Shown here in pieces: positions 1 through 6,131 of a DNA stretch of 7,408 bases (within the stretch, counting starts at the first letter, position 1; every line of letters begins with the position of its first letter). Both the position numbers and the translations under genes were made by a program. Source of the DNA: an uncultured Lachnospiraceae bacterium (GTDB lineage: Bacteria > Bacillota > Clostridia > Lachnospirales > Lachnospiraceae); the NCBI GenBank assembly GCA_902473545.1, contig CABRSG010000116.1:1-7408 (forward strand). Reading direction: 5' to 3'. The notes beneath the pieces were generated by a model that worked only from the letters and a program-made list of their open reading frames with translations, searched no databases and had not been told where the DNA came from.

Positions 1-4
1 AAAA

Positions 5-50
5 ACCCGTGGCTGGACTTGCACCAGCAAGATTAGTGCCATGCTCGGCA
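5..50 (-). other. Two-hairpin segment, possible dispersed repeat or structured RNA fragment
   Basis: This stretch lies beyond the operon terminator and holds no gene. Read on the minus strand it can form two hairpins: GTGCC/GGCAC with a 6-base loop, then GCTGG/CCAGC with a 7-base loop TGCAAGT. The second resembles a tRNA T-arm in stem and loop length and in its closing G-C pair, but no D-arm or proper anticodon arm precedes it. The minus-strand read ends in TTTTT at the window edge. It may be part of an intergenic repeat or a structured RNA continuing to the left. I do not recognise the family. Confidence 0.3.
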
Positions 51-88
51 CACAAAGCAAGGAGCCGCGGCATTTCTGCCGCAGCTCC
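51..88 (-). terminator. Intrinsic terminator of the ddl-murF-DUF1002 unit
   Basis: A 12-bp stem (arms 61-72 and 77-88) closes a 4-base loop. On the minus strand the loop is GAAA and every position pairs, including one G-U wobble. On the plus strand the same position is a C-A mismatch, which favours the minus strand as the functional one. The stem is followed on the minus strand by TTGCTTTGTG, a moderate rather than strong U-tract. It lies 45 bases beyond the stop codon of the DUF1002 gene. Confidence 0.75.
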
Positions 89-133
89 CTTTTATTGCTC
101 CTGATCCATAATCCTGTTATCCAAAAGCTTCTC

Positions 134-2041
134 CTAGAAATTTCCCATCTCTTCCTCGAAATCCGCAAATTCATCGAACACTTCCGCACCAGGATCTTCT
201 GCGTTACCCTCATCAAAGTCAAGCTCGGTTCCATCCGCCGCATCCGGCTCTTCCAGACTCTCCGCGTCTGCAGCTTCCTGCTCATCCCCGGTATCCTCTA
301 CTTTATAAGCGTCCTCGAGAACTCCCATGATGCGGTCGTAAAGAATTACCTTGTCCGCGTCCTCCAGATAGCTGTCTGCAAGGAAGTTTTCGGAATCCAT
401 AAAGATCAGTCTTCTCACGTATTTATCGAGCTGCACCATCTCCTCATCCTCATAGGACTGATCCGGCGCCTGTGCTTCAGTATCTGCGATAATCGTCTGG
501 CTGATCGTCGGATCTACTGCTTCCTCCATCTCTACGGCATCCACGCCCAGTGTCAGCACCTTCATAAGATACTGCTCCACCTTCTTCGGAAGAACCTGCG
601 CCGCCGTTTCCGTAAGATATACCTGCGACGTACCGTCCTCGCTGTTGACCGTCGTGCTGCCAAACGCAAGATCCAGATCCGCCTTCACTTCATCATAAAG
701 CGCACGGTCCTCACCCTGCAGATTTTCCTCCGCCACAACGACCGGCTCCTCAAACAGCTCTGTTTCCTGTGCTTCCGTCTCCAGCGCTGCCAGTTCTGTT
801 TCCTGTGCTTCCATCTCCAACGCTGCCGGGTCGGTCTCCTGCGCCGCCTCCGTCTCAAACGCGTCGGTGATATTATCCAGAATCAGTGCATCGTCATTCT
901 GCTGTGTCTCGCTCTCTGCCGGAAGCGTCTCTTCTGCTTCCGTTTCGTCTGTCGTGAATACCGGGTCGTCTATGGTAATCGTTCCGTCATCGGTTGCTTC
1001 CGGGATGCCGAATTCATTTTCCGTCTCCTGCTCAGACTGCTCCTGCACAGTCTGCGTGGTGTCCTCCTCGGAAACAACGATTCCGTCGCCCTCCAGTGCC
1101 GAAGGATCGGTATTATCCAGAATACTGTCTTCGTCTGTATCGTCAACCACGATCACTGCGCCGTCGTCATCCTCTTCCAGATCCTCCTTCGCAGCTTCCT
1201 TCGCAGCCGCTTCCGCTTCCTGTGCACGCTGCTCAGCCTCCTGCTGCTTTTCCTCGGAAGCGCCAGCGTCGCCGGCTACGTTTGCCTGTACGCGCTCCAG
1301 CGTTGCCTGCAGCTGGATGATATCGTACTCCTGCTCCGCGATCTGCTGCATCAGCTCTGCGATCTCTTCGCTCTGATCGTCATTGATGGTGATATCGTAA
1401 TCATTTGACACCTCATTGACGATATTCGTGATTTCTTCAATATTCGTGACATTATTTTCAATAACCTGGATCTTCGTCTCGTTGATTACTGCAGTCGCCT
1501 TGCTCTGTCCAACCTCGTTCGCCAGGTTTCCGGTCGTCACCAGCTCCTGGTTTGCAAGCTCTACTTTAACGGGATCAAGCGTCTGTTTGCTCGCCTGCTC
1601 GTAAGCCATAATAACGCCCGTGAGCGCTCCGGTGCCGGATACCTTAAACGGGCACGCCGCAACTACCTGGCAGTTTGTCACGCCGGAGGTTGACAGGGTG
1701 GACGCGATCATATTACATGTTACCCACTCCAGATTTGCCGTCTTTACCTGAATGCCGCCCGAGCTGGTCGGCGCTACCAGTGCACAGCTATATGTATAGT
1801 TTCCGATCTGCTCCAGCGGAACATAAGAGCCAAGATGATTTCTCTCATCGGTATTGTTGATGTAAATGACATCTACCCCATCATAGGTCACACCGAAATA
1901 CCGCATCATAGTGTCCTTCTGATCCTGCGACAGATCCGCGCCCAGCGTAACTACCTTGCGGCTGTCCGCCATCGCCGGAACCGCGCTGACAAGCACAGTC
2001 GCCAGTGCAAGTATCATACTGCTGACAAGTTTCTTCTTCAT
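134..2041 (-). CDS. Secreted DUF1002 (YpuA-like) protein with long acidic C-terminal extension
   Basis: A 635-residue protein of unknown function. Residues 1-25 form a signal peptide (KKK, hydrophobic core, VPAMA before the predicted cut), so the product is exported. Residues 26 to about 255 match my recollection of the DUF1002/YpuA family, with features such as VTLGADLSQDQK and LVTTGNLANEVGQ; this part ends in a likely helical or coiled segment (about 220-255). All four cysteines (86, 109, 124, 130) lie here. YpuA-type proteins are usually near 300 residues, so residues 256-635 are an added region: a Glu/Gln/Ala helix (260-290), acidic low-complexity sequence with 12-residue repeats (about 395-430), a more ordinary helical segment (about 440-585) and an acidic tail. 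A GTG two codons upstream (2047) is only 2 bases from the AAGGAGG site; the ATG at 2041 is 8 bases from it, so I chose that. It follows murF by 20 bases, suggesting an envelope role. Gene limits are secure, function is not. Confidence 0.85.
   Translation of the reverse strand: MKKKLVSSMILALATVLVSAVPAMADSRKVVTLGADLSQDQKDTMMRYFGVTYDGVDVIYINNTDERNHLGSYVPLEQIGNYTYSCALVAPTSSGGIQVKTANLEWVTCNMIASTLSTSGVTNCQVVAACPFKVSGTGALTGVIMAYEQASKQTLDPVKVELANQELVTTGNLANEVGQSKATAVINETKIQVIENNVTNIEEITNIVNEVSNDYDITINDDQSEEIAELMQQIAEQEYDIIQLQATLERVQANVAGDAGASEEKQQEAEQRAQEAEAAAKEAAKEDLEEDDDGAVIVVDDTDEDSILDNTDPSALEGDGIVVSEEDTTQTVQEQSEQETENEFGIPEATDDGTITIDDPVFTTDETEAEETLPAESETQQNDDALILDNITDAFETEAAQETDPAALEMEAQETELAALETEAQETELFEEPVVVAEENLQGEDRALYDEVKADLDLAFGSTTVNSEDGTSQVYLTETAAQVLPKKVEQYLMKVLTLGVDAVEMEEAVDPTISQTIIADTEAQAPDQSYEDEEMVQLDKYVRRLIFMDSENFLADSYLEDADKVILYDRIMGVLEDAYKVEDTGDEQEAADAESLEEPDAADGTELDFDEGNAEDPGAEVFDEFADFEEEMGNF
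756..827 (-). repeat. Two tandem 36-bp coding repeats in the DUF1002 gene
   Basis: Bases 756-791 and 792-827 are consecutive 36-bp units differing at three positions. They encode AALEMEAQETEL and AALETEAQETEL. A more diverged third unit (about 828-863, encoding FETEAAQETDP and neighbours) precedes them in the protein. The period is a multiple of three, so gain or loss of a unit keeps the reading frame. Confidence 0.85.
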
Positions 2042-2049
2042 ATCCACAT

Positions 2050-2056
2050 CCTCCTT
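2050..2056 (-). promoter_or_regulatory. Ribosome binding site that decides the DUF1002 start
   Basis: The minus-strand sequence AAGGAGG is a full match to the Shine-Dalgarno consensus. It lies 8 bases before the ATG at 2041 and only 2 bases before the in-frame GTG at 2047, so the ATG is the likely start. Confidence 0.85.
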
Positions 2057-2061
2057 ATAAA

Positions 2062-3432
2062 TTATCTTTTTGTAAGTGCCTCCACAATTTTTTCAAAATG
2101 CATTGCATGGGACGCCTTCACCAGCACGGTGTCCCCCGCCCGGATAACTCCTTTCAGCGCTTCCATAGCTTCGTCCACCGTATCCGCCGTAATCACCTGC
2201 TTTCCCGGATCGAGCTGCCGGATCGTCTCCGCCATGCGGCGGCACAGCGCTCCAACACAGAAAAATACCGGTATATCCAGCTCAGCGGCAAATCTTCCGA
2301 CCTCCTCATGAAGCTGACGCTCTTCGCCGCCAAGCTCCCCCATGTCTCCCAGAACCGCCACCTTCCTGCCCGCGGCGTCCGCAAGCACGCCCAGAGACGC
2401 CTTCATCGACATCGGATTGGCATTGTAGCAGTCGTCCACTACCGTGATTCCATTTTCTTCGATAATGTGGAATCTGCCGTCAAGCGCCTGCAGCTTTTCG
2501 ATACCGCGCCGGATCTCCTCATGGCTCATGCCAAGCGCTCTGCCGACTGCCGTTGCAGCCAGCGCATTCAGCACCATGTGATATCCAGGAATAGGAATCG
2601 TCACAGCAAAGCTTTCTGTCCCGTCATGAATTTTGCACTTTACTCCCTTTAAGCCCACATTTTCGATGTCCGTCGCACGAATGCCGCGCTCACTCTCGAT
2701 GCTGAAAAACTGCGGCGCGATTCCTTTGACCTCCTTTAATGTGGACAATTTATCATCATCCCCGTTCAGAACAATCTTTCCGTCGGGGGCAATGAAATCA
2801 AATATTTCTGACTTCGCCCGCAGCACGCCGTCGCGGTCGCCCAGAAACTCCAGATGACAGGTGCCGATATTCGTGATCACGCAGATATCCGGTCGGGCAA
2901 TCTTACTTAAACGGTGCATTTCTCCGAAGTGGTTGATACCCATCTCCAGAACCGCCACCTCATCCTTCTCGCGCAGTCCGAAAACAGTGAGCGGCAAACC
3001 AAGCTCATTGTTGAAATTGCCGGGCGTTTTTAGTACCCGGTATTTTTCCGAGAGTACACTGGCGATCATCTCCTTCGTGCTGGTCTTTCCGACGCTGCCG
3101 GTGATCCCGACCACCTTTACAGCAAGCTGCTTCCGGTAAAATTCCGCGATCGCCATCAGCGCCTTTAAGGTGGATTCCACGCGGATGTACGCACCTTTGA
3201 CCTCCTCCGGCTCCTTTTCACAGAGCACGCAGAGTGCGCCCTGCTCATAGACCTGCGGAATGAATCTGTGACCGTCCACATGCTCTCCGGGAATCGCCGC
3301 AAACAGGCTGCCCGCCTTCGCCTTCCGGCTGTCGGTGACGATGTCCGCCACCTCCCGGATGCGGTCAGCGTCCCCTCCGACATATGTGCCGCCGCAGGCT
3401 TTTGCAATATTTTCCAATGTGAGATTTTTCAT
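2062..3432 (-). CDS. murF: UDP-N-acetylmuramoyl-tripeptide--D-alanyl-D-alanine ligase (MurF)
   Basis: MurF is a cytoplasmic Mur ligase that uses ATP to add D-Ala-D-Ala to UDP-MurNAc-tripeptide, the last cytoplasmic step in building the pentapeptide precursor. The 456 residues match the family length. The N-terminal substrate domain includes TDSRKAKAGSLF (33-44). The ATPase domain has the P-loop GITGSVGKTST (109-119), the Mur-type VLEMGINHFGEM (161-172), TNIGTCHLE (187-195) and the likely carbamylated lysine K207 in RAKSEIF. The C-terminal domain follows DDCYNANPMSM (333-343) and contains LGDMGELG (361-368) and KASHAMHFEKIVE (439-451). The ATG at 3432 has GAGG 7 bases upstream; an in-frame start at 3453 would overlap ddl and lacks such a site. 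ddl ends 4 bases upstream, so translation is probably coupled, and the two enzymes act in consecutive steps. Confidence 0.97.
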   Translation of the reverse strand: MKNLTLENIAKACGGTYVGGDADRIREVADIVTDSRKAKAGSLFAAIPGEHVDGHRFIPQVYEQGALCVLCEKEPEEVKGAYIRVESTLKALMAIAEFYRKQLAVKVVGITGSVGKTSTKEMIASVLSEKYRVLKTPGNFNNELGLPLTVFGLREKDEVAVLEMGINHFGEMHRLSKIARPDICVITNIGTCHLEFLGDRDGVLRAKSEIFDFIAPDGKIVLNGDDDKLSTLKEVKGIAPQFFSIESERGIRATDIENVGLKGVKCKIHDGTESFAVTIPIPGYHMVLNALAATAVGRALGMSHEEIRRGIEKLQALDGRFHIIEENGITVVDDCYNANPMSMKASLGVLADAAGRKVAVLGDMGELGGEERQLHEEVGRFAAELDIPVFFCVGALCRRMAETIRQLDPGKQVITADTVDEAMEALKGVIRAGDTVLVKASHAMHFEKIVEALTKR

Positions 3433-3436
3433 AAAA

Positions 3437-4468
3437 TTACCTCGACACCTCAATCAGTTTTTCGCACAGATCCGCATAGCTCATGCCGACTGCCGCTGCC
3501 TCCTGCGGAAGCAGGCTGGTCGGCGTCATGCCCGGAAGAGTGTTTGCTTCCAGACAGTACATGTCGCCGTTTTCATCCATCATGAAATCCATGCGCGCGT
3601 AGCTTTCCAGGCGAAGCGTATGATACGCCTTTACAGCGATCTCCTGCATCTTTTTTGTAAGTTCTTCACTGAGCGGCGCCGGGCACGTCTCGATCGTACT
3701 CCCCGCCTGATATTTGTTTTTGTAATCGTAGAAACCGGAAATCGGGGCGATCTCCACGATCGGATACGCCTCGCCGTCGATCACGCCTACCGTATATTCC
3801 TTTCCGCTGATGTACTGCTCCACGATCAGCTTATCCTCGTAGGTAAAGCCGTTTCTGACTGCCTCTTCGAATTCCTCTTCTGTATTTACAATGTAAACGC
3901 CCACGCTGGAACCGCCGCACGCCGTCTTTACCACACACGGAAGCCCTGCGCCAAGCTCCTCTGCAGTCCTCGGCGCTTCTGTTTTTTCAATGATCACACC
4001 TGCCGGAGTCGGCACGCCGTTTTCGCGGAACATCTGCTTCGTGATGGTCTTATCCATCGCAAGCGCGCTGCCGAGATAGCCGCTTCCGGTATAGGAGATG
4101 CCGAGCAGGTCAAACGCCGCCTGGATCCTTCCGTCCTCGCCGCATGCTCCGTGCAGCGCCAGAAATACCATATCCGCCGCCCTGCACACATCGAGCACGT
4201 TCGGGCCAAAAAATCCTCTTTGCTCCGCCTTTATCCTCTCGATTGAATCGTTAAAGCTTCTTATGTATGCCGCCTCGCACTCGACGTCATATTCCTGCGC
4301 AAATGCGGTTTCCGCCTGCAGATTTTCCTTTCCGCAGAACACATCAAGCAGGATCGCCTGGTGCCCTTTGCTGCGCAGCGCCTCGCACACCTTAGTGCCG
4401 GACACAATAGAAACGGCGCGCTCCGTGCTGGTTCCTCCTGCCAGAACTACGATTTTCATACCTTCCAT
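3437..4468 (-). CDS. ddl: D-alanine--D-alanine ligase (Ddl)
   Basis: Ddl is a cytoplasmic ATP-grasp enzyme that joins two D-alanines to make the dipeptide used by MurF. The 343 residues fit the family. Visible motifs are LAGGTSTERAVSIVSG (9-24, with the catalytic-type Glu 16), HGACGEDGRIQ (106-116), YTGSGYLGSALAMDK (126-140), the ATP-grasp KTACGGSSVG (181-190), the active-site loop SGFYDYKNKY (244-253) and the metal-binding EANTLPGMTPTSL (307-319). Tyr 247 sits where D-Ala-D-Ala ligases carry Tyr and depsipeptide (D-lactate) ligases carry Phe or other residues, so a normal D-Ala terminus is expected. I chose the ATG at 4468, with GGGAGG 4 bases upstream; MKIVV at 4459 is possible. Earlier in-frame starts (to 4567) would run through a hairpin and probable promoter. 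Confidence 0.97.
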   Translation of the reverse strand: MEGMKIVVLAGGTSTERAVSIVSGTKVCEALRSKGHQAILLDVFCGKENLQAETAFAQEYDVECEAAYIRSFNDSIERIKAEQRGFFGPNVLDVCRAADMVFLALHGACGEDGRIQAAFDLLGISYTGSGYLGSALAMDKTITKQMFRENGVPTPAGVIIEKTEAPRTAEELGAGLPCVVKTACGGSSVGVYIVNTEEEFEEAVRNGFTYEDKLIVEQYISGKEYTVGVIDGEAYPIVEIAPISGFYDYKNKYQAGSTIETCPAPLSEELTKKMQEIAVKAYHTLRLESYARMDFMMDENGDMYCLEANTLPGMTPTSLLPQEAAAVGMSYADLCEKLIEVSR

Positions 4469-4472
4469 CTCG

Positions 4473-4478
4473 CCTCCC
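4473..4478 (-). promoter_or_regulatory. Ribosome binding site of ddl
   Basis: GGGAGG on the minus strand lies 4 bases before the ATG at 4468 and 13 bases before the ATG at 4459. The first spacing is short but workable and the second is long, so 4468 is the slightly better start. The choice changes only three residues. Confidence 0.55.
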
Positions 4479-4488
4479 TCTTTATAGG

Positions 4489-4520
4489 AAACGACAAAAC
4501 GAGTTTCGTTTTCTTCGTTT
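4489..4520 (-). promoter_or_regulatory. Stem-loop in the ddl 5' leader
   Basis: The minus strand holds an outer 6-bp stem AAACGA/TCGTTT and an inner 7-bp stem AAAACGA/TCGTTTT with a 3-base loop, separated by a small 2/1 internal loop. It begins about where transcription from the proposed ddl promoter would start and ends 10 bases before the ribosome binding site. No U-tract follows, so it is not a terminator. It could protect the mRNA 5' end, act as an operator dyad, or do nothing. Confidence 0.5.
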
Positions 4521-4526
4521 GCTATA

Positions 4527-4555
4527 AGTATACCTAAAAGGAAGTCACAATACAA
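4527..4555 (-). promoter_or_regulatory. Probable sigma-A promoter of ddl-murF-DUF1002
   Basis: The -10 TATACT (4527-4532, five of six consensus bases) is 17 bp from a weak -35 TTGTAT (4550-4555). A second pairing, TTGTGA with TATAGC 18 bp apart, overlaps it. The start point would be near 4520, giving a leader of about 50 bases. The -35 falls inside the preceding hairpin. Confidence 0.5.
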
Positions 4556-4574
4556 GTGTATCATCACTTCCTTT
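4537..4574 (-). terminator. Hairpin after the aminotransferase gene, likely a weak terminator
   Basis: A 9-bp stem (4537-4545 with 4566-4574), one G-G mismatch and a further 8-bp stem (4547-4554 with 4557-4564) make a long hairpin 22 bases beyond the aminotransferase stop. Two positions are G-U wobbles on the minus strand but A-C mismatches on the plus strand, so it is better formed in minus-strand RNA. The U-run (UUUU) lies mostly inside the 3' arm, so termination may be partial. Confidence 0.5.
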
Positions 4575-4596
4575 ATCTTAAATATTTATTAGTTTT

Positions 4597-5883
4597 TTAT
4601 TTATTTTCTAAAATCTTGTCGATGCTTACCAGCTTAACGCTGAGCACGAAAATCTCCGCCGCGATCGCCAGCTCTTCCGGCGTCGGATAGGACGGCGCGA
4701 TACGGATATTGCTGTCCTGCGGGTCCTTTCCATACGGGTAGGTAGCGCCCGCTTCCGTCATGACAAGCCCTGCTTCCTTTGCTTTCTGCACGATCGCTTT
4801 TGCGCAGCCCGGCAACGCGTCGAAGGAGATGAAATAGCCGCCGCGCGGACGGATCCAGCTTCCGATCTCCAGACCGGTCAGCTCTGTATCCAGCACGTTC
4901 AGCACCGCCTCGAATTTCGGGCGCATGATGTCGGCGTGTTTCTTCATGTGGCTCACCATTCCGTGAATGTCCTTAAAGAAACGCACGTGACGAAGCTGGT
5001 TCAGCTTATCGTGTCCGATCGTCTGGATGCGCATCTGCTTGCGGATGTACTCCAGGTTTGCCGGGGACGCTGCGATCGCCGCCACGCCGGAGCCCGGGAA
5101 GCTTACCTTGGAGGTGGAGCAGAATTTAAATACCATATCCGGGTTGCCCTCTTTTTTGCATTCCATCAGGATCTCGATCAGATGATCCTGCTTGTCGTCA
5201 TACAGATGGTGGATGCCGTATGCGTTATCCCAGTAAATACGGAAATCCTTCGCTGCCGGCTTCAGGCGTGCAAAACGGCGCACCGTCTCGTCAGAGTAGG
5301 TGATACCCTGCGGGTTGGAATATTTCGGCACGCACCAGATGCCCTTTACCGTTTCGTCGTTGTTGACGTATTCCTCGACCATATCCATATCCGGTCCGTC
5401 CTGCGTCATCGGGATATTAATCATCTCAATGCCAAAATATTCCGTGATAGCAAAATGACGGTCGTATCCCGGCACCGGGCAGAGAAATTTTACCTTATCC
5501 AGCTTGCACCACGGCGTGCTTCCCATTACTCCGTGTGTCATGGAGCGTGCAACGGTGTCAAACATGATATTCAGACTGGAGTTTCCGTAGATGATGATCT
5601 GATTCGCCGGAACCTCCGTCATATCTGCAAGAAGCTCCTGCGCCTCCGGGATACCATCCAGAACGCCGTAATTTCTGCAGTCTACGCCTGTTTCACACTT
5701 CAAGTTGGAAGTACTGTTCAAAACATCCATCATGCCCATCGCAAGGTCGAGCTGCGCTGCCGAGGGTTTTCCTCTGGACATATCCAGGTGCAGGTTCTGC
5801 GCCTTGATCTGGTCATATTTCTTTTCAAGCTGTTTCTTCTCTTTCAGTAATTCTTCCTTGCTTAAATCCTTGTACGCTGCCAT
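4597..5883 (-). CDS. Class Ic aspartate aminotransferase-like PLP enzyme
   Basis: A 428-residue fold-type I PLP aminotransferase, cytoplasmic by lack of any signal. It resembles the subgroup Ic aspartate aminotransferases (Corynebacterium AspT type, Pfam Asp_aminotransf), which exchange the amino group between aspartate and 2-oxoglutarate; substrate assignment here is by family only. The N-terminus is a lysine-rich helix (5-30) followed by LDMSRGKPS (33-41). PVPGYDRH (136-143) carries the cofactor-stacking aromatic Tyr 140, YSNPQG (188-193) the Asn-Pro motif, YWDNAYG (217-223) the Asp 219 that contacts the pyridine nitrogen, and CSTSKVSFPGSG (255-266) the PLP lysine K259. Arg 394 in NIRIAPSYP is the expected carboxylate-binding arginine. 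The ATG at 5883 has an AGGAGGAG site whose inner GGAG is 9 bases upstream. It follows the 48-codon gene by 49 bases and may be transcribed with cysE. Confidence 0.92.
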   Translation of the reverse strand: MAAYKDLSKEELLKEKKQLEKKYDQIKAQNLHLDMSRGKPSAAQLDLAMGMMDVLNSTSNLKCETGVDCRNYGVLDGIPEAQELLADMTEVPANQIIIYGNSSLNIMFDTVARSMTHGVMGSTPWCKLDKVKFLCPVPGYDRHFAITEYFGIEMINIPMTQDGPDMDMVEEYVNNDETVKGIWCVPKYSNPQGITYSDETVRRFARLKPAAKDFRIYWDNAYGIHHLYDDKQDHLIEILMECKKEGNPDMVFKFCSTSKVSFPGSGVAAIAASPANLEYIRKQMRIQTIGHDKLNQLRHVRFFKDIHGMVSHMKKHADIMRPKFEAVLNVLDTELTGLEIGSWIRPRGGYFISFDALPGCAKAIVQKAKEAGLVMTEAGATYPYGKDPQDSNIRIAPSYPTPEELAIAAEIFVLSVKLVSIDKILENK

Positions 5884-5914
5884 TTTTTCATTCTCCTCCT
5901 GTGATTTTATAATA

Positions 5915-5935
5915 TAATGATGCTCTGCATCATTA
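5915..5935 (-). promoter_or_regulatory. Perfect 9-bp hairpin spanning the stop codon of the small gene
   Basis: TAATGATGC (5915-5923) and GCATCATTA (5927-5935) pair perfectly around a 3-base loop. On the minus strand the first three bases of the stem are the TAA stop of the 48-codon gene. It is followed by an A/T-rich run without a U-tract and then by the aminotransferase ribosome binding site. It could be an mRNA processing or stability element between the two genes. Confidence 0.5.
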
Positions 5936-6079
5936 CTGCCTTAAATAAATTCCCTGCGACTCAATCCAGTCGTCGATATCCTCGATGCACTCCTGCGCCC
6001 AGGTCGGACTGAGTTCCTTCGCCGCAGTCTCCTTTAACGCCTCTTTTTCCTGTTCCCGTTTTTTCTTTTCTTCACTCAT
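5933..6079 (-). CDS. Small charged hypothetical protein (48 residues)
   Basis: I do not recognise this protein. The first 24 residues or so are rich in Lys and Glu (MSEEKKKREQEKEAL) and look like a charged helix; the rest (ELSPTWAQECIEDIDDWIES) is acidic, with two Trp and one Cys, and could form a second helix. There is no signal peptide or membrane segment. The ATG at 6079 has AAGGGGG 7 bases upstream, a good site for so short a gene and the main reason to believe it is translated. A longer in-frame version from 6172 would overlap the end of cysE and lacks comparable support. It lies 52 bases after cysE and 49 before the aminotransferase gene in the same direction, so it is probably co-transcribed. 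Confidence 0.65.
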   Translation of the reverse strand: MSEEKKKREQEKEALKETAAKELSPTWAQECIEDIDDWIESQGIYLRQ

Positions 6080-6097
6080 GCGTAAGCCCCCTTTTCC

Positions 6098-6129
6098 TGC
6101 AGACGGCTGCGCACACAGAAGCGTCTGCA
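6098..6129 (-). promoter_or_regulatory. Stem-loop between cysE and the small gene
   Basis: TGCAGACG (6098-6105) pairs with CGTCTGCA (6122-6129), with a short inner CTG/CAG stem. It starts 2 bases after the cysE stop codon on the minus strand. A purine-rich run containing the next ribosome binding site follows instead of a U-tract, so it is not an intrinsic terminator. A role in protecting the upstream mRNA 3' end is possible. Confidence 0.45.
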
Positions 6130-6131
6130 TA

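Noticed and set aside
5..50. A tRNA gene on the minus strand at the left edge
   Set aside because: Only a T-arm-like hairpin is present. The preceding hairpin has a 6-base loop without the U33 pattern, and an operon terminator occupies the place of a D-arm.
41..1408. Long plus-strand open frame (455 codons) opposite the DUF1002 gene
   Set aside because: It mirrors the acidic low-complexity coding sequence on the other strand. Its product is an implausible Leu/Arg/Cys-rich string, it has no convincing ribosome binding site, and it starts inside the left-edge hairpins and runs through the terminator.
3335..4246. Plus-strand open frame opposite murF and ddl
   Set aside because: Both minus-strand genes have intact family motifs throughout, and the plus-strand product resembles no known family.
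4936..5850. Plus-strand open frame opposite the aminotransferase gene
   Set aside because: It is a shadow of a gene with clear PLP-enzyme motifs, and its product is His/Arg/Leu-rich with no recognisable domain.
5862..5891. Nine-codon out-of-frame mini-gene (MKKWQRTRI) overlapping the aminotransferase start
   Set aside because: Its ATG is too close to the ribosome binding site, and short overlapping frames of this kind arise easily by chance in A-rich leaders.
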